Shown here one piece after another: positions 45,888 through 59,349 of a stretch of 64,000 nt of DNA; position 1 is the first letter of the stretch; every line of letters begins with the position of its first letter. The DNA is taken from positions 11,414,121-11,478,120 of the forward strand of contig NC_084817.1 in NCBI RefSeq assembly GCF_963583255.1. The letters are read 5' to 3'. Below the pieces are notes generated by a model. That model did no database searches. It saw nothing but the letters and a program-made list of their open reading frames with translations, and was not told where the DNA came from. The position numbers and the translations under genes are program-made. The DNA comes from Pyrus communis (Eukaryota > Streptophyta > Magnoliopsida > Rosales > Rosaceae).

Positions 45888-48295
45888 TTTCAACTTTTAA
45901 TTGCAAAACCTATTCTTGATTTGTCTCTTATTTTTTTCAATTCAAATCTTACAATTGTATCTAAGCTAGCTTAAACTAATGTAAAACTAATTGTATTGTT
46001 TTTTCTCTTTTGAATATTCTGATTCAACCGTAAAAAATATTGTAAAAACTCGAAGAGCCATCTACACTTTATCCCATATTTTGGTTATAGATTGTTTTAT
46101 TTATTTATAGGTTAGAGTTTTAAATTTTTTATGGTCTGTTGTGTAATTCTCTAAGCATTTGACAAAGTAAGATTTCAGATTACTCTCTCCTATAACTCAC
46201 ATCAACTTTGTTGCGTTTCCACAACAGCCTAAAGCTATTCTTTTATCAGGCAAGTCATTATTTCTGAAATTTGCGAATGAAAGTTCTTGAAATTTATTGG
46301 TTTTTTATGATGGGTTTCTTTCGAATTTGGATTTCATATTTAGAGCAATGATTTTCTCTTGACTAACTAAGCTACAAGCTTTTTTTCAAAAAAAAAAAAA
46401 ACAACACCAAGCTACAAGCTGTTCACGGTGTTTCGTGCATTGTTGTTTCTTTTGATTTGGATCCATTTGTGCTTATTGTTCAGGTGGTTGTTTTTGAAGT
46501 ATATCAATCAGTTCTCTAGGTAGCTCTACGTGGAATACAAGAAAAGTGGGACTGACGTATAATGCAGACACTGTTTATATGATAAGTCCATGTCACCTAA
46601 CCCTAGGGAGGTGCGGCTAAATGGGGTGCAGCAAGGAGTCTTTAAATACTTCGTGTGTTTCCTCTCAAAAAGAGAATACAAAGGTTGTTCAGTTTTATCC
46701 ACTAGAGAAAAGAGAGAAAAACTTTAAGCATTCTATATTGATCCAAGGGGCTAGCACATCAAATTTATCACTCCATCATTCGTTGCCAGATTTATTAGTA
46801 TAGATACACTTTACAAAGATAGATTATATGTGCCTAATGATTGGAGAAAGAAATTATTGGATGAGTTGCACACTTTCAGTGCCTGTTGGTGGCTTGTAAT
46901 CCTGGAGCCTTTCCCTTTACAACCAAGCTTGCCTAAGGACGGCGTAGAAGAGAAAAAGTCTAGGATTGAGATCTGAGCAGGAATTATTCCTGGGTGAGTG
47001 GCTACGTTTTAGGGTGAACATTTGGGGAGTTTCATGTGATCAATCATGAAGAGGAAGATTGCAAGCATATGGATCATCCAATTAAGTGACATGCATGTAA
47101 ATAGAGTTTATGGAGCTTTGCGTGATCACTCATTGAATTTCGTTTTTTTTTTTTTTTTTTTCAAATTTTCGTTTTGAAAACATGATTTTTTTAGCAAATG
47201 CAAAAAGAAGAATTGTTTGGATCATTAATATCACGTTCAGATTTTTACGGTTAGTGAAAATATTCCTTGGAGTTTATAAGTCTTTAGAAACCATATAACA
47301 TTGACTCATATTTCACTTAATTGTAAACATTGAAATGTGATATCAACAATATGAACCCTTTATTTTTATGCATCTGCTAAAAGATCTCATTTTCAAAAAA
47401 CAAAATCTGAAAAACAAAATCCGATGAGAAAAATAGAGCGTAGGGGTTAAATAACAATCTAGAGTTTATGGATTATGGTGTTGAATTTTAGGGTTGACTT
47501 GTTCACAAATTTGTAAAGCGTGTCATTACGAATAATTGAATTTTTTTTTTTTTACATTTTTCATACTTTTACATTAATTACTTTGAATTTTTATTAATTT
47601 TGTACTAAAACAAATAACACCATTCATGAGGGTTTGGAGGGTTTTAAAAATCTAAACGATTATATAACTATTGTCTAAGCGTAGAGAATGCAATCATGTG
47701 GGTTTGCATTTCTTTTCACATTTTTCACACCTATACATTAATTATTATGAAATTTTCTTTATTTTGAACTCCAAAAAAAAAAATACTGTTCATGAGGTTT
47801 ATTGGGTTTTAAAAATCCAAACACCTATTCAAAGCTTAAAGGATGCAATTACGAGCGTTTACATAATTTTTTTTTAACATTTTTCACACTTGTTCATTAC
47901 CATAGAGTTATAATGTGTTATGGTTTTGGTACTTTTAATATGCCTTGAAATTTTAATCTCATTCAAAAGAGACTACAGTGCATTGACCGTGGTGCTATGT
48001 GCAGACTGTTAGGGTTTGTTTTGGTTGTTCTGTTGGGCTCAAATGTCTGTTTTAGGCTTTTACTTTGTTTTGCTGGAGGTCCATTTTTTTTTTCAAAGAA
48101 TTTTAACGAAATACTTCTCGTATTATTCATTTTTAATAAAAAAATCACATTTTTATTTTTTTCTGATATTATTCATTATAGCTTTATTTGTCATTTTTCG
48201 TTAGTTTTCCTTTTCTTTTTTCTTTTATGTTTATCATGATTTTTGCCATCCTCCTTATATATTTGATGTGTTGGTAGGAGAAGAATCCTCTCTGG
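45888..48295. other. intergenic DNA with dispersed repeats
   Basis: 45890-47080 contains nothing I can assign; a frame at 46621-46803 is unrecognised and unsupported. 47080-47900 belongs to the dispersed AT-rich repeat family also seen at 30341-30922. 47900-48290 is AT-rich without a gene. Confidence 0.4.
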
Positions 48296-48456
48296 ATCCC
48301 TTCCACCAATTCTTACTAATCAACAAATTCAGGTCTTTGAAATTTGATGAAACGGTTAAAATTATTATAACTTTTGAAAAAGCTCTTTATTTTTAATCGT
48401 TGGATCAAATTTCAAAACCCAAATTTATTGATTGCTAGAATTTAGTGGAAGAGATT
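48296..48456. mobile_element. foldback MITE
   Basis: The left arm 48296-48347 (atcccttccaccaattctta...) is the inverted counterpart of 48402-48456, sharing 'tttgaaatttgat', 'caa(c/t)aaatt' and 'cttccac(c/t)aa'. About 55 bp of unique centre separates them. It lies 0.5 kb upstream of the MATH gene start. A TSD was not established. Confidence 0.65.
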
Positions 48457-48976
48457 CGGAAATATCCCTTTCCCGTTTGTAATGAAATTACTTTTCTCTC
48501 AAAAAAAAAAAAAAGCTTTTAGAACTGCCCTATAGCAGCAGGAAGAAAACAGCACTGGCCGTATCGGATCTTCCGCAGCACGTGCTGTAATAACCCCTGA
48601 TTGGACCTACTGCCCGCGTGGGCCCCATCGCCAGTGCAAATACGTCATCAGATCAACGGCCTTACACGTAACGAAATGACACCTGAATGTAGACGATCAG
48701 AACTAGCCAAACCTTTAGAGACGCAAAATTAGGAAAAAAGACAAAAAAAAAAAAGGAAAGGGAAGGCAGAGCGACAGCGCAGGTTAACTACGATGCGTCG
48801 CTTATTGTCCAAAAAGCCCTCCCTTCATCTTCTTCTTTGTTCTCCCAAAAAATTGATCAAAAAAAAAAAAAAAGAAAAGAAAAAAGAATTGAATATAAAA
48901 ACCAGAGAGTGAGGAGAGAGAAAGATAGAGAGAGAGAGGAGAAGAGAAACGCGAACGAAACGAAACGAAACCCCTA

Positions 48977-51900
48977 ATGAAGCAGCAGACCTCATCATCG
49001 TCTGAGGCGGTGTCGTCGTTGTCGTCCTCCTCCTCCGCCGTATCCACTTCAGCTGACCATTCGCTGCCGTCATCGCCGAATTCGGGAGCCTCCGAAAAGT
49101 TTTCGTCGATACCGGCGGCGGCACCGGAGGACCTCGCTGTGGGGTCCAGGGACGGCAGCGGGGCACAGGAGAGCGTGACCGTCGATCGGCGGGTCGAGTA
49201 CTCGGCGGTCTGCCGATGGACGGTCTCGAATTTTCCGAGAATCAAGGCTAGGGCACTGTGGAGCAATTACTTTGAGGTAGGGGGATACGATTGCCGGTTG
49301 CTAATATACCCTAAGGGTGACTCACAGGCGCTGCCGGGGTACATCTCGATATACCTCCAAATCATGGACCCGCGGGGCACGTCGTCGTCCAAATGGGAAT
49401 GCTTCGCGAGTTACCGGCTCGCCATCGTTAACCTCGCCGACGATTCCAAGACCATTCATCGCGATTCTTGGCATCGGTTCTCGAGCAAGAAGAAATCTCA
49501 CGGTTGGTGCGATTTTACGCCTTCTTCAACTGTCTTTGATTCGAAATTAGGTTATTTGTTCAATACCGACTCCGTTTTGATTACCGCCGATATCTTGATA
49601 TTGAATGAGTCCGTTAATTTTACGCGAGATAGTAATAACAATAACAATGAGCTCCAATCGTCCGCCGGCTCGGTGATGTCTGGTTCCGCCGTGGCCGGAC
49701 CGGTTTCGGATGTGTTGAGTGGCAAGTTCACGTGGAAAGTTCATAACTTTAGTTTGTTTAAGGAGATGATTAAGACTCAGAAGATAATGAGCCCGGTGTT
49801 TCCTGCTGGAGAGTGTAATTTGAGGATTAGTGTGTACCAGAGCTCGGTGAATGGCGTGGAGTATTTGTCAATGTGTTTGGAGAGCAAGGACACGGACAAG
49901 ACGGTTGTGTTGTCTGATAGGAGTTGTTGGTGTTTGTTTCGAATGTCGGTGTTGAACCAGAAGCCTGCGACGAATCACATGCATAGGGACTCGTATGGGA
50001 GGTTTGCTGCCGATAATAAGAGTGGGGATAACACTAGTTTGGGGTGGAATGATTATATGAAGATGTCGGATTTTGTTGGGACTGAGTCGGGGTTTTTATT
50101 GGATGATACTGCAGTGTTTAGTACATCATTTCATGTGATAAAGGAATTTAGTAGCTTTTCGAAGAATGGAGGATTAATTACTGGGAGGAGTGGTAGTGGG
50201 GCAAGGAAGTTGGATGGTCACATTGGGAAATTCAATTGGAGGATTGAAAACTTCACTAGGTTGAAGGATCTTTTAAAGAAGAGGAAGATAACAGGTCTTT
50301 GCATCAAGAGCAGGAGGTTTCAGATTGGAAATCGAGACTGTCGGCTCATAGTTTATCCCCGAGGTATGCTTTGTTATTGCACAAGAGGATTCTCTGTTGT
50401 TTTATTCTCAATAATCGGTTGTAACCATTAATAACTCTTTCTTTTGTGAATTTAATGTGTTACAAGGCTATGAAACCTTGCGATACACCATTCTCATACA
50501 GATATTTGAGGACTAGTTGTACCTTTATCATCCTATTTGAAAATGGTTTTACTTGTCCTTCCCTACAATCCCACCACTTGAACGTAGGGGAGCTGCATCT
50601 GTAGTTACTTGGCATCATGGGCCACTGCAAATGTGGTATGTATTAATGCTAGCCAAGATAGCGTAAGCCACCATGATTTGCATATATTGTTTATAATCTT
50701 CTCTTTGTGCTCGATGTTACTTGATCTATGCTTAGGCGTGCTCATTTTTTCTTAGGATTGTGTATGTCATAAACAGTTTGAAATTCCATATGGTGGAATG
50801 ATACAGTTTTATAAATGTGTTAGACAACATAACAACTATTCAGCTTGTGTTTTAGAGAGTGAACTGATGAAAAATTTCCATATCTTTGGTGGTATCAGGG
50901 CAGTCTCAGCCACCATGCCACCTTTCAGTGTTTCTTGAAGTTACTGATTCACGGAATACTTCCAGTGACTGGAGTTGTTTTGTGAACCATCGTTTGTCGG
51001 TTGTTAACCAGAGGATGGAGGAGAAGTCTGTCACAAAGGAGTCTCAGAACCGCTACTCCAAAGCTGCAAAGGACTGGGGCTGGCGTGAATTTGTGACGCT
51101 TACTAGTTTATTTGATCAAGATTCAGGGTTTCTAGTTCAGGACACTGTTGTATTCTCCGCGGAGGTCCTTATATTGAAAGAGACATCAATAATGCAGGAG
51201 TTTACTGATCAGGATACTGAGTCAAGCAATGCTGGTTTGCAGATTGATAAGAACGGGAAAAGAAGTTCCTTCACATGGAAGGTGGAGAACTTCCTGTCTT
51301 TTAAGGAAATAATGGAGACTCGAAAAATCTTTAGCAAATTCTTCCAAGCTGGTGGATGTGAACTTCGAATTGGTAAGCAGCAGTCACACACTTTCTCCAC
51401 TAAAAAGGGTGGTCGCATTTGTTTGCATATCATAATCTTACTGACATGTGTTTTCCTTGATGCAGGTATATATGAGTCCTTTGACACCATATGTATTTAT
51501 TTGGAGAGTGACCAGTCAGTTGGTACTGATCTGGATAAAAACTTTTGGGTTAGATACAGGATGGCTGTTGTGAATCAAAAGAACCCTGCTAAAACTGTGT
51601 GGAAGGAATCATCTATATGTACAAAGACTTGGAACAATTCTGTTTTGCAATTCATGAAGGTGTCAGATATGTTGGAAGCAGATGCAGGGTTTCTTGTTCG
51701 TGATACTGTTGTTTTTGTCTGCGAAATATTGGACTGCTGTCCTTGGTTTGAGTTTTCAGATCTAGAGGTTAGTGTTTACATGCCTGTTTCAGTTACACTC
51801 TGCCTGCTAATCATGGTTGTATTTATATTGTCTGTCTGATGTTCAAGTTTCTTGATTCTTAATGCTCACCCATCTTGAGCTTATGATAAGGAATTTATAA

Positions 51901-54900
51901 TTTTCTGGGAAGTTTTATGTGGTTCTTTAATTTTTACTCTTCTTCTCTAACATGGTTTGAGATATATGATGTCAGTTTGCCTACTTCATCTGTCTCTGTA
52001 ACATTTAATTTTTTTTGAAGAAAAACAATAAATAATAGAAATGTGTAACATTTAATTTAGAACAAGGGTACATTATTTATTTTTAACTGTTATTGCCTCT
52101 GCCTTGAGCAATAAAATTTCTGTTTAACTTCAAGCAGTCTATACGTTTCAATATCTTTTAGCTTGCCACTGTAGCAAAGCAGTTTGTCCAATGTTTTAAA
52201 ATGCAAAGGTTAGGCCAAGGCATTTTGTGGATTGCCCCGGCTAAGCGAAAACCTTGAGGTGTGAAGTGAAGCCTTACGGGACGTTAAATTATTAATATAT
52301 GTTATATATATAATATAATCGACAATAGAGTCGAAATCAAACATTATAGAAGAATAATCAACAATCAAGTAAAAAATTTCTTCTCTGTAGGTGGGAAAAC
52401 CTAACCTTAAAAAAAAAATAAAAAAATAAAAAAGCCCCAGCTGACGCGCGCCTTGACCATGCCTGCGCATACTCACCCTGCACAGAGGTGTTTTCCTCAC
52501 CACCCTGCGTCAAAGGCTGCCTAGGCGTGTCTCAAGGCTCATTTTTCAGAACACTGAATTTGACTAGGAGTGGTTTTCCCTTCTACTCTTTTATAGTGGT
52601 TGCCTATTGATATGCATTTTGCCTGTCAGGTTTTTGCTTCGGATGATGATCAGGATGCATTAACAACAGATCCTGATGAGCTAGTTGATTCTGAAGATAG
52701 TGAAGGAGTTGGTGGTGATGAAGAAGATATCTTTAGAAACCTACTTTCTAGAGCTGGATTTCACCTCACATACGGAGATAATCCTTCACAGCCACAGGTC
52801 ACTTTACGAGAAAAGCTTCTGATGGATGCTGGTGCTATTGCTGGTTTTCTGACTGGGCTCCGTGTTTATCTTGATGACCCTGCTAAAGTAAAACGCCTGC
52901 TTCTCCCAACCAAGCTTTCTAGTAGCGGCGATGGAATGAAGGTCGTAAAGAATGATGAATCTTCCCCTAGTTTGATGAATTTGCTAATGGGAGTCAAAGT
53001 TCTGCAGCAGGCTATCATTGATTTACTTCTGGACATTATGGTTGAGTGTTGCCAACCTACAGAAGGGACTTCTAATGGTGACTTGTCTGATGCAAACTCA
53101 AAGTCTCCAGATGGAAGTGGAGCTGCTAGTCTGCTGCAATCCGATAGAGAAAATGGAGCTACAGAATCTTCGGATTGTCCTGTGTGTGAAAGATTGGATA
53201 CTAGCGCTGATGAAACTAGCAGCAGCACTTCGGCTGTTCAGAGCTCTGACGTGAATGGGATTGGTGTACCTGGAAAAACTCTTCCTGGGAAACCAATTTG
53301 TCTACCAGAAACATCTGCCAGGGTGTCAGAAAATGTCACCCTTCGCTCAAAGGTACAGTACATTGTTGCTCTAGTATTTAATATGTAGCTTAAGTGATAG
53401 TACTGACCTGTTTTAACAAATTGAATTTTAGACTAAGTGGCCTGAGCAATCAGAGGAGCTCTTAGGATTGATTGTAAACTCATTGAGAGCTCTAGATGGA
53501 GCTGTTCCACAAGGATGCCCTGAACCAAGACGTCGGCCTCAGTCTGCACAAAAGATCGCTCTTGTACTGGATAAAGCGCCGAAGCATTTGCAGCCCGATC
53601 TTGTTGCTTTGGTGCCCAAGTTGGTTGAGCACTCAGAGCATCCACTTGCTGCTTTTGCACTTATAGAACGACTTCAAAAACCAGATGCAGAACCTGCTTT
53701 GCGGACACCTGTAAGATTTATTTACTTTTTGTTGTTCAAAGATAATTTGCTTTCTCCAGATGTGTATTTATATCTCTTTAATACAGAGCATCTTACATAT
53801 ACTATGGAATCTAGCTAGCATGTGCAACTTTGCACAGCTTAGCCTATTGCTACATTGTTCTTCTGTTAAGGTATCTTTATCTTGTTTCTCAGGTTTTTGA
53901 TGCTCTTAGTCAACTGGACTGTGGCAGTGAAGTGTGGGAACGAGTTTTATCTCAATCTTTTGAGTTTTTGCCAGATTCAAATGATGAACCTCTTGCTGCA
54001 ACCATAGATTTTATATTTAAAGCTGCATCCCAGTGCCAACACCTCCCTGAAGCGGTATGCGTATGATGTAATTCTTAATTCAAAATTAAAAAGGCCACTT
54101 ATATTATTGTATTACTTTTGGCATTCCTTTCTCTTCACATTTGTAACCATCATTGTTCTCTATTATAGGTCAGATCGGTTCGTGTTAGGCTAAAGAATTT
54201 GGGTGCCGAAGTTTCTCCTTGTGTTCTTGAATTTTTGAGTAGAACTGTAAATAGCTGGGGAGATGTTGCTGAAACTATACTTAGAGATATTGATTGTGAT
54301 GATGATTTTGGTGACACTTGCTCGACATTGCATTCTGGTCTTTTCTTGTTTGGTGAACATGGACCGATTTCTGAACGGTTTCATTTGGTGGATGAGCAGA
54401 CTTTCCGCGCGAGTCGTCACTTTTCTGACATTTACATCTTGATTGAGATGTTATCCATACCTTGTCTGGCTGTTGAAGCCTCTCAAACATTTGAGAGAGC
54501 TGTAGCTCGTGGTGCCATTGTGACTCATTCTGTGGCCATGGTTTTGGAAAGGCGCCTTGCTCAAAGATTGAATCTTGATGCTAGATTTGTTGGGGATAAT
54601 TTTCAGCAGACCGATGTTGCAGCAGAGGACGATGCCAATGAACAGCTGAGAGTCCAACAAGACGATTTTACTTCCGTTCTTGGTCTTGCTGAAACATTGG
54701 CCCTCTCTCGAGATCCGTGGATTAAGGGATTTGTGAAGATGCTGTATACATTATTATTTAAATGGTATGCTGACAAGACTTATCGAGGGAGAATGCTAAA
54801 GAGACTTGTAGATCAAGCCACTAGCACTACAGATAGTAGCCGTGAAGTTGATCTAGATTTGGATATCTTGGTGACCTTGGCTTCTGAAGAACAAGAAATT

Positions 54901-56741
54901 ATCAGACCAGTTTTGAGTATGATGCGGGAGGTTGCTGAGCTTGCAAACGTTGATCGTGCTGCTCTGTGGCACCAGTTATGTGCCAGTGAAGATGAAATAA
55001 TTCGCATGCGTGAAGAAAGGAAAGCCGAAAATGCTACTATGGTTAAAGAAAAAGCTGTTCTATCACAAAAACTAAGTGAATCTGAAGCTACTAACACTCG
55101 TCTTAAGGTACTTGTCATCTTAACTGGTGATATGGCTACGATTATCGCATCTTGTTTATTCTTTTTGGAGAATATTAGAATTGATGCATGTCATGATGTG
55201 GCAGTCTGAAATGAAGGCTGAGATTGACCGCTTTGCTCGAGAAAAGAAGGAACTATCCGAACAAATACAAGAAGTTGAGAGTCAGCTTGAGTGGCACCGC
55301 TCTGAGCGAGATGATGAAATCAGAAAGCTCACTACAGAGAGGAAAGTGCTTCAGGATCGTCTTCATGATGCAGAGACACAACTCTCTCAATTGAAGTCCC
55401 GAAAACGTGATGAATTGAAGGTATCAAATTTGTTTTTCTTTCTTGTCATCTCAAATGAGCTCACACCTTTTATCTAAGCTGGTGTTCTTATGTATTTGAT
55501 AGTTTCTCAAAAGGCTCTCTTTCTCATATCAGGTTTTTGATGCATCAAAAATTGGTTTTAGCTTTTTATATTTAAGCATATATATATATATTATGATATG
55601 CGCTCAATTTTTGTTTGCATGCCATTTGAGTTTTGAAATTTTCAGTTGACATTGTGTTATGAATTGTGATTTTGGATTGTGCAATAGGGATTTTGCCTTC
55701 CTATGTCTGGAGCATGTTTTGGTAATATGAACTTGGATTCAGTATCTCGTCTGCAGAAGCTGCGTGTTTAAATGATTTTCGTACGAAAGTCTTTTTGAGT
55801 ATTCATTCATTTTGAACTCGCAGAAAGTATTAGTAGGCATAATTATTTGATCCTTGTTTTTTATTATTTCTTCATTTATTGTTTTTGTCTTGCTTTTTCT
55901 ACTAAGACATACCTTTTTCTAACTACAATGGATGAATGTGACAGAAATTGGTGAAGGAGAAAAATGCTCTTGCTGAAAGGTTGAAAAGCGCTGAAGGTGC
56001 ACGTAAAAGATTTGATGAAGAACTTAAACGGTATGCCACAGAGAATGTAACCCGAGAGGAAGTTCGACAGTCTCTTGAGGATGAAGTACGGCAATTGAAA
56101 CAAACAGTGGAGCAAACAGAAGGAGAGAAACGGGAGAAGGAAGAGCAGGTTGCTCGGTGTGAGGCGTATATTGATGGGATGGAATCAAAATTACAGGCCT
56201 GCCAGGTTTTTGCCTCAAAATAGCGAATGCTCTTCTTTTCCTTTTTTCTTTTTGACTCACCTGCTCTTCTAATTATCTGTATATCACCAGAAGCAGCTAG
56301 CTTTGGTGCTTATTGAATTTAGCTTCATATTTTGATTTATCTAATATTCAGGATAATATCACTCTTATTAATGCTTCTCCTTATCTCCTGTAGCAATATA
56401 TTCACACCCTCGAGGCTTCACTTCAGGAAGAAATGTCTCGGCATGCTCCTCTGTATGGGGCTGGTTTGGAAGCTCTATCAATGAAGGAGTTGGAGACACT
56501 TTCAAGCATCCATGAAGAAGGCCTCAGGCAGATCCATACCCTTCAGCAGCAGCGTAAAGGTAGTCCAGCCGGCAGTCCCCTTGTGAGCCCTCACGCCCTC
56601 CAACACGGTCATGGGTTATATCCTTCAACACCACCCCAGATGGCCGTCGGATTGCCTCCTCCTCTCATCCCAAATGGTGTCGGAATCCACAGCAATGGGC
56701 ATGTGAATGGTAATGTTGGACCCTGGTTCAACCATTCGTAG
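48977..56741 (+). CDS. four-MATH-domain, coiled-coil TRAF-like protein (1,696 aa)
   Basis: Ten exons with GT-AG borders and matching phase: 48977-50363, 50899-51372, 51466-51767, 52630-53352, 53432-53710, 53893-54054, 54169-55107, 55205-55420, 55945-56205 and 56394-56741. The sum is 5,091 nt. A Ser-rich leader (residues 1-70) precedes four MATH/TRAF-C domains near 74-205, 249-388, 416-560 and 584-720. Each opens with the family's W-x-V/I-x-N-F ('CRWTVSNF', 'FTWKVHNF', 'FNWRIENF', 'FTWKVENF'). A long helical middle and a coiled coil at about 1389-1580 follow, then a Gly/Pro-rich tail. It matches the plant TRAF-like family of the AT2G25320 type (recalled, not searched). MATH domains bind partner peptides, so a scaffold or adaptor role is likely but unproven. 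The first ATG is used because the long frame opens there. Confidence 0.92.
52189..52556. mobile_element. hAT-type MITE in intron 3 of the MATH gene
   Basis: The 368-bp insertion begins CAATGTTTTAAAATG and ends with the inverted counterpart (...CATTTTTCAGAACACTG). The flanks agtttgtc and aatttgac agree at 6 of 8 positions, a decayed hAT target duplication. The interior has 'gccttgag/ctcaaggc' and 'ctaggcg' motifs. It lies fully within the intron and does not disturb splicing signals. Confidence 0.7.
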
Positions 56742-58735
56742 AATTTTGGTCATAGACTCGCAGCTCTCTTTTGTTCCAATGTCGGCATTGGTTCGCCCAA
56801 CGGAATGGGGTGAAATTGCTATTTTTTTGCATCGGTTTGTTGGCATTTTGGCTGTTGGAACTGTTGGAACTGTTGGAACCGAGTTGAAAAGAGAAAGGAG
56901 AAGGAAAAAGGAATAAGATGATAAAAGTTAGGTTTAGGGTTTAAGAAAATGCGAGGAAGAGAGTCCAATAGAAGTAACAGTTGCAAATGCCAATACTCAT
57001 TTGCGCCCTTTTTGTTCCCTTGGAAGTCAATTATAGGCTTTTTATTTATTTAAATTTTTTGTTATGCCGGTGTTAGGTTTATTTAAATTTTTTGGGTGTG
57101 ATGTAGTTCTTCTGTTTTGTCACAGAGGCAAATCAACTGGTTTATCGACCGCTTCATAAAGCGTTTTTGCTAGAATAGCGACATGACATATATACTGATT
57201 ATGTTGTTGATCACTTTGGTAAGGCAAACCGAACTAGACCACGTCCTAACGTCTAACATGCATCAACGGGGTCCATCTCCATTAGGAAGAGAATAATGCT
57301 AGGTAAATTAAATTTGCAAATTAAATAATGTGTCGTCGATAAAAAATAAGCATGTTAATCAATACGTAAGTGGTAATTTAATCATCAATTTTTAAATTAT
57401 TTAGTTTACAAAATTTAATCTTTCCAAGTGGTCAGTACCACGTATTCAAATAGTACTACTCTTCCAGAAATAGTCGGGTATTCAAATAGTACTACTCTTC
57501 CAGAAATAGTCGGGAAGATTCTTTTGAAGTAATTTTAGGCTATGTTCAAATGAGAGACATAGGTCTAATATATTAGAGTCTCTATTTAATATATTATCGC
57601 AGCTAATCAACGGCTAAGGTATGACTCAACCGGATAGGTCGATAACTAACAGATCAGATGGATTGTATTGCGTTATCTTTGACTGGATTGCTAGCGTACC
57701 GCGGGGGTAATGATTAGAAGGTAGACAAATTAAACTTTTCATGACGCAAATAGAGATAAACACATATATAATTAGTAATACAAGTTTGCCACAATGACCA
57801 AAAGGTAGATAAATTAAGTTTCACATGCAAACTAAGATAATTGGAAAATTTGGTTAATTCCAGCTGGTTAAGGTTTTGGTTAAAAGTTCTTTTTTCAAAG
57901 ACATTATCAACTAAAGGTGCTTTAGTGCAATGTTCTGTAACACACCTTACATCCTAATCTTTTGCAACTAAAAGTCGACGGTCTATCTCAATTTGAATTA
58001 TGGACATATTCTTCACAAATTTATACTACTATGTTTAAGCAATAGGCCTAGGGTTGATACTTGATATATTTACAAGAAGTAATTGTCATGTTACGTGTCA
58101 TATTCAGTTGAGATAATAATTGATGAATATTATTATTCGATAATGAGACAGTTTGAAGTTTATCAAAAAAACAAAATGAGTGATTCTTGCAACATAATAT
58201 GATGACGTGTGTCGGCTCTATTTGCACCTACTGCATGTGAAACTCATATATTCAATATCAATAAATAACAATAATTATGTGTCACATTTAGTTGGGATAG
58301 AGTTAATGCATATAGTATTATCCATAGTTTGAAGTTTATCAAAAGGAAGAGTGATTCTTGCAACGTGATTATTTGGTATTTTGGTGACATGTTTCGTTGA
58401 CGTGTTTTGGTGACGTGTGTGAGTTATTTGCATGAGGGTCTCCATGCATGTGGAAAGAAGGGATACACGATCGTGGAAAATATGTGCATGGAGGTTAACT
58501 AGTTAGGTCTATATATACGATAACTGGGAAGAAGAAACAATCAAAACAAACATAACTTGATAAATCTAATTTGACTTTTGTACGTGTCCTAATCTTTTCT
58601 GTAGATTTTTCTTCGAACTCATCTCTTCCACACGAATCGGTCATCAGTTTTCCAACCTATTTAAGCTAATCGTCCACAACCCCAAAATATTAATCGCCAG
58701 CCAGCAACTAGGAACCAGAAATTCTCTCTTTAATT
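56742..58735. other. intergenic, MATH gene 3' side and ACR promoter region
   Basis: 56742-57160 is the likely 3' untranslated region of the MATH gene. 57442-57513 is a tandem duplication (listed separately). 58080-58480 holds repeated phrases ('gtttgaagtttatcaaaa', 'gagtgattcttgcaac', 'gacgtgt') at two positions, an old duplication of about 180-bp spacing. No gene is seen. Confidence 0.45.
57442..57513 (+). repeat. 36-bp tandem duplication
   Basis: 'gtattcaaatagtactact' plus 'cttccagaaatagtcgg' occurs twice in immediate succession with no differences. Confidence 0.9.
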
Positions 58736-58755
58736 ATCTCTCTCTCTCTCTCTTC

Positions 58756-58792
<37 letters not shown>

Positions 58793-58803
58793 CCCCCCCC
58801 CTC
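58736..58803 (+). repeat. (CT)n microsatellite in the ACR 5' leader
   Basis: The CT-dinucleotide run is interrupted by TTC and C-runs. It lies in the presumed leader of the ACR gene, just upstream of the likely leader intron donor at 58887 ('gtaagc'). Confidence 0.85.
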
Positions 58804-59306
58804 TCTTTTAGCATTCCCAATATTTTTCTGGTTAATTGGTCATCAGCTAAGCTTCGCTTGTTGTTCCACTATTGCTTGATTACCTGTGTAAGCTGCTGTT
58901 ACCTCACTTGGACCTTTTAGCTTTTTCTTCAATATTTAATAGTTATTAGTTTAGAGGATGCATGGAGTAGAAATAGGCTAGATATACAGCGTTCGAAACC
59001 GTCATTTGCAACAAAAAAGAAATGTTATTAGTTTTTCGAGGCCAAAAACAAAAAAAAAAAAAGGTATAGTTAGCATGGAGGATTTACTGGAGCATTGGAT
59101 ATCGTCCCAATTTTTGTTCTTAAGTTTGGCCGAAATTGTTGCATTAATTATCGTGAAAGTTTTTGTAGTTTGGCTCTAACTATTTAAGCATCTGTTGAGC
59201 TGTTTGGCTAATATTTGTGGTGCGCTATAACCATGAATAGTTCACAGCCTCAAAGTTCAAACCCTTTATTGGAAATTCTTTGACCAAGTATTGGTGCCTC
59301 ATGTTT

Positions 59307-59309
<3 letters not shown>

Positions 59310-59339
<30 letters not shown>
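59310..59339 (+). repeat. (CT)n run serving as the 3' splice-site pyrimidine tract
   Basis: The CT repeat lies immediately before 'atatgtgcag' (AG at 59347-59348), one base before the ACR start codon. It is both a microsatellite and the pyrimidine tract of the presumed leader intron (58887-59348). Confidence 0.7.
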
Positions 59340-59342
<3 letters not shown>

Positions 59343-59349
59343 GTGCAGC

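Noticed and set aside
46621..46803. 60-codon open frame starting MGCSKESLNTSC
   Set aside because: No recognisable family, no continuing exon, and the surrounding sequence is repeat-rich.
54190..54660. Minus-strand open frames opposite exon 7 of the MATH gene
   Set aside because: Shadows of a well-supported plus-strand coding exon.
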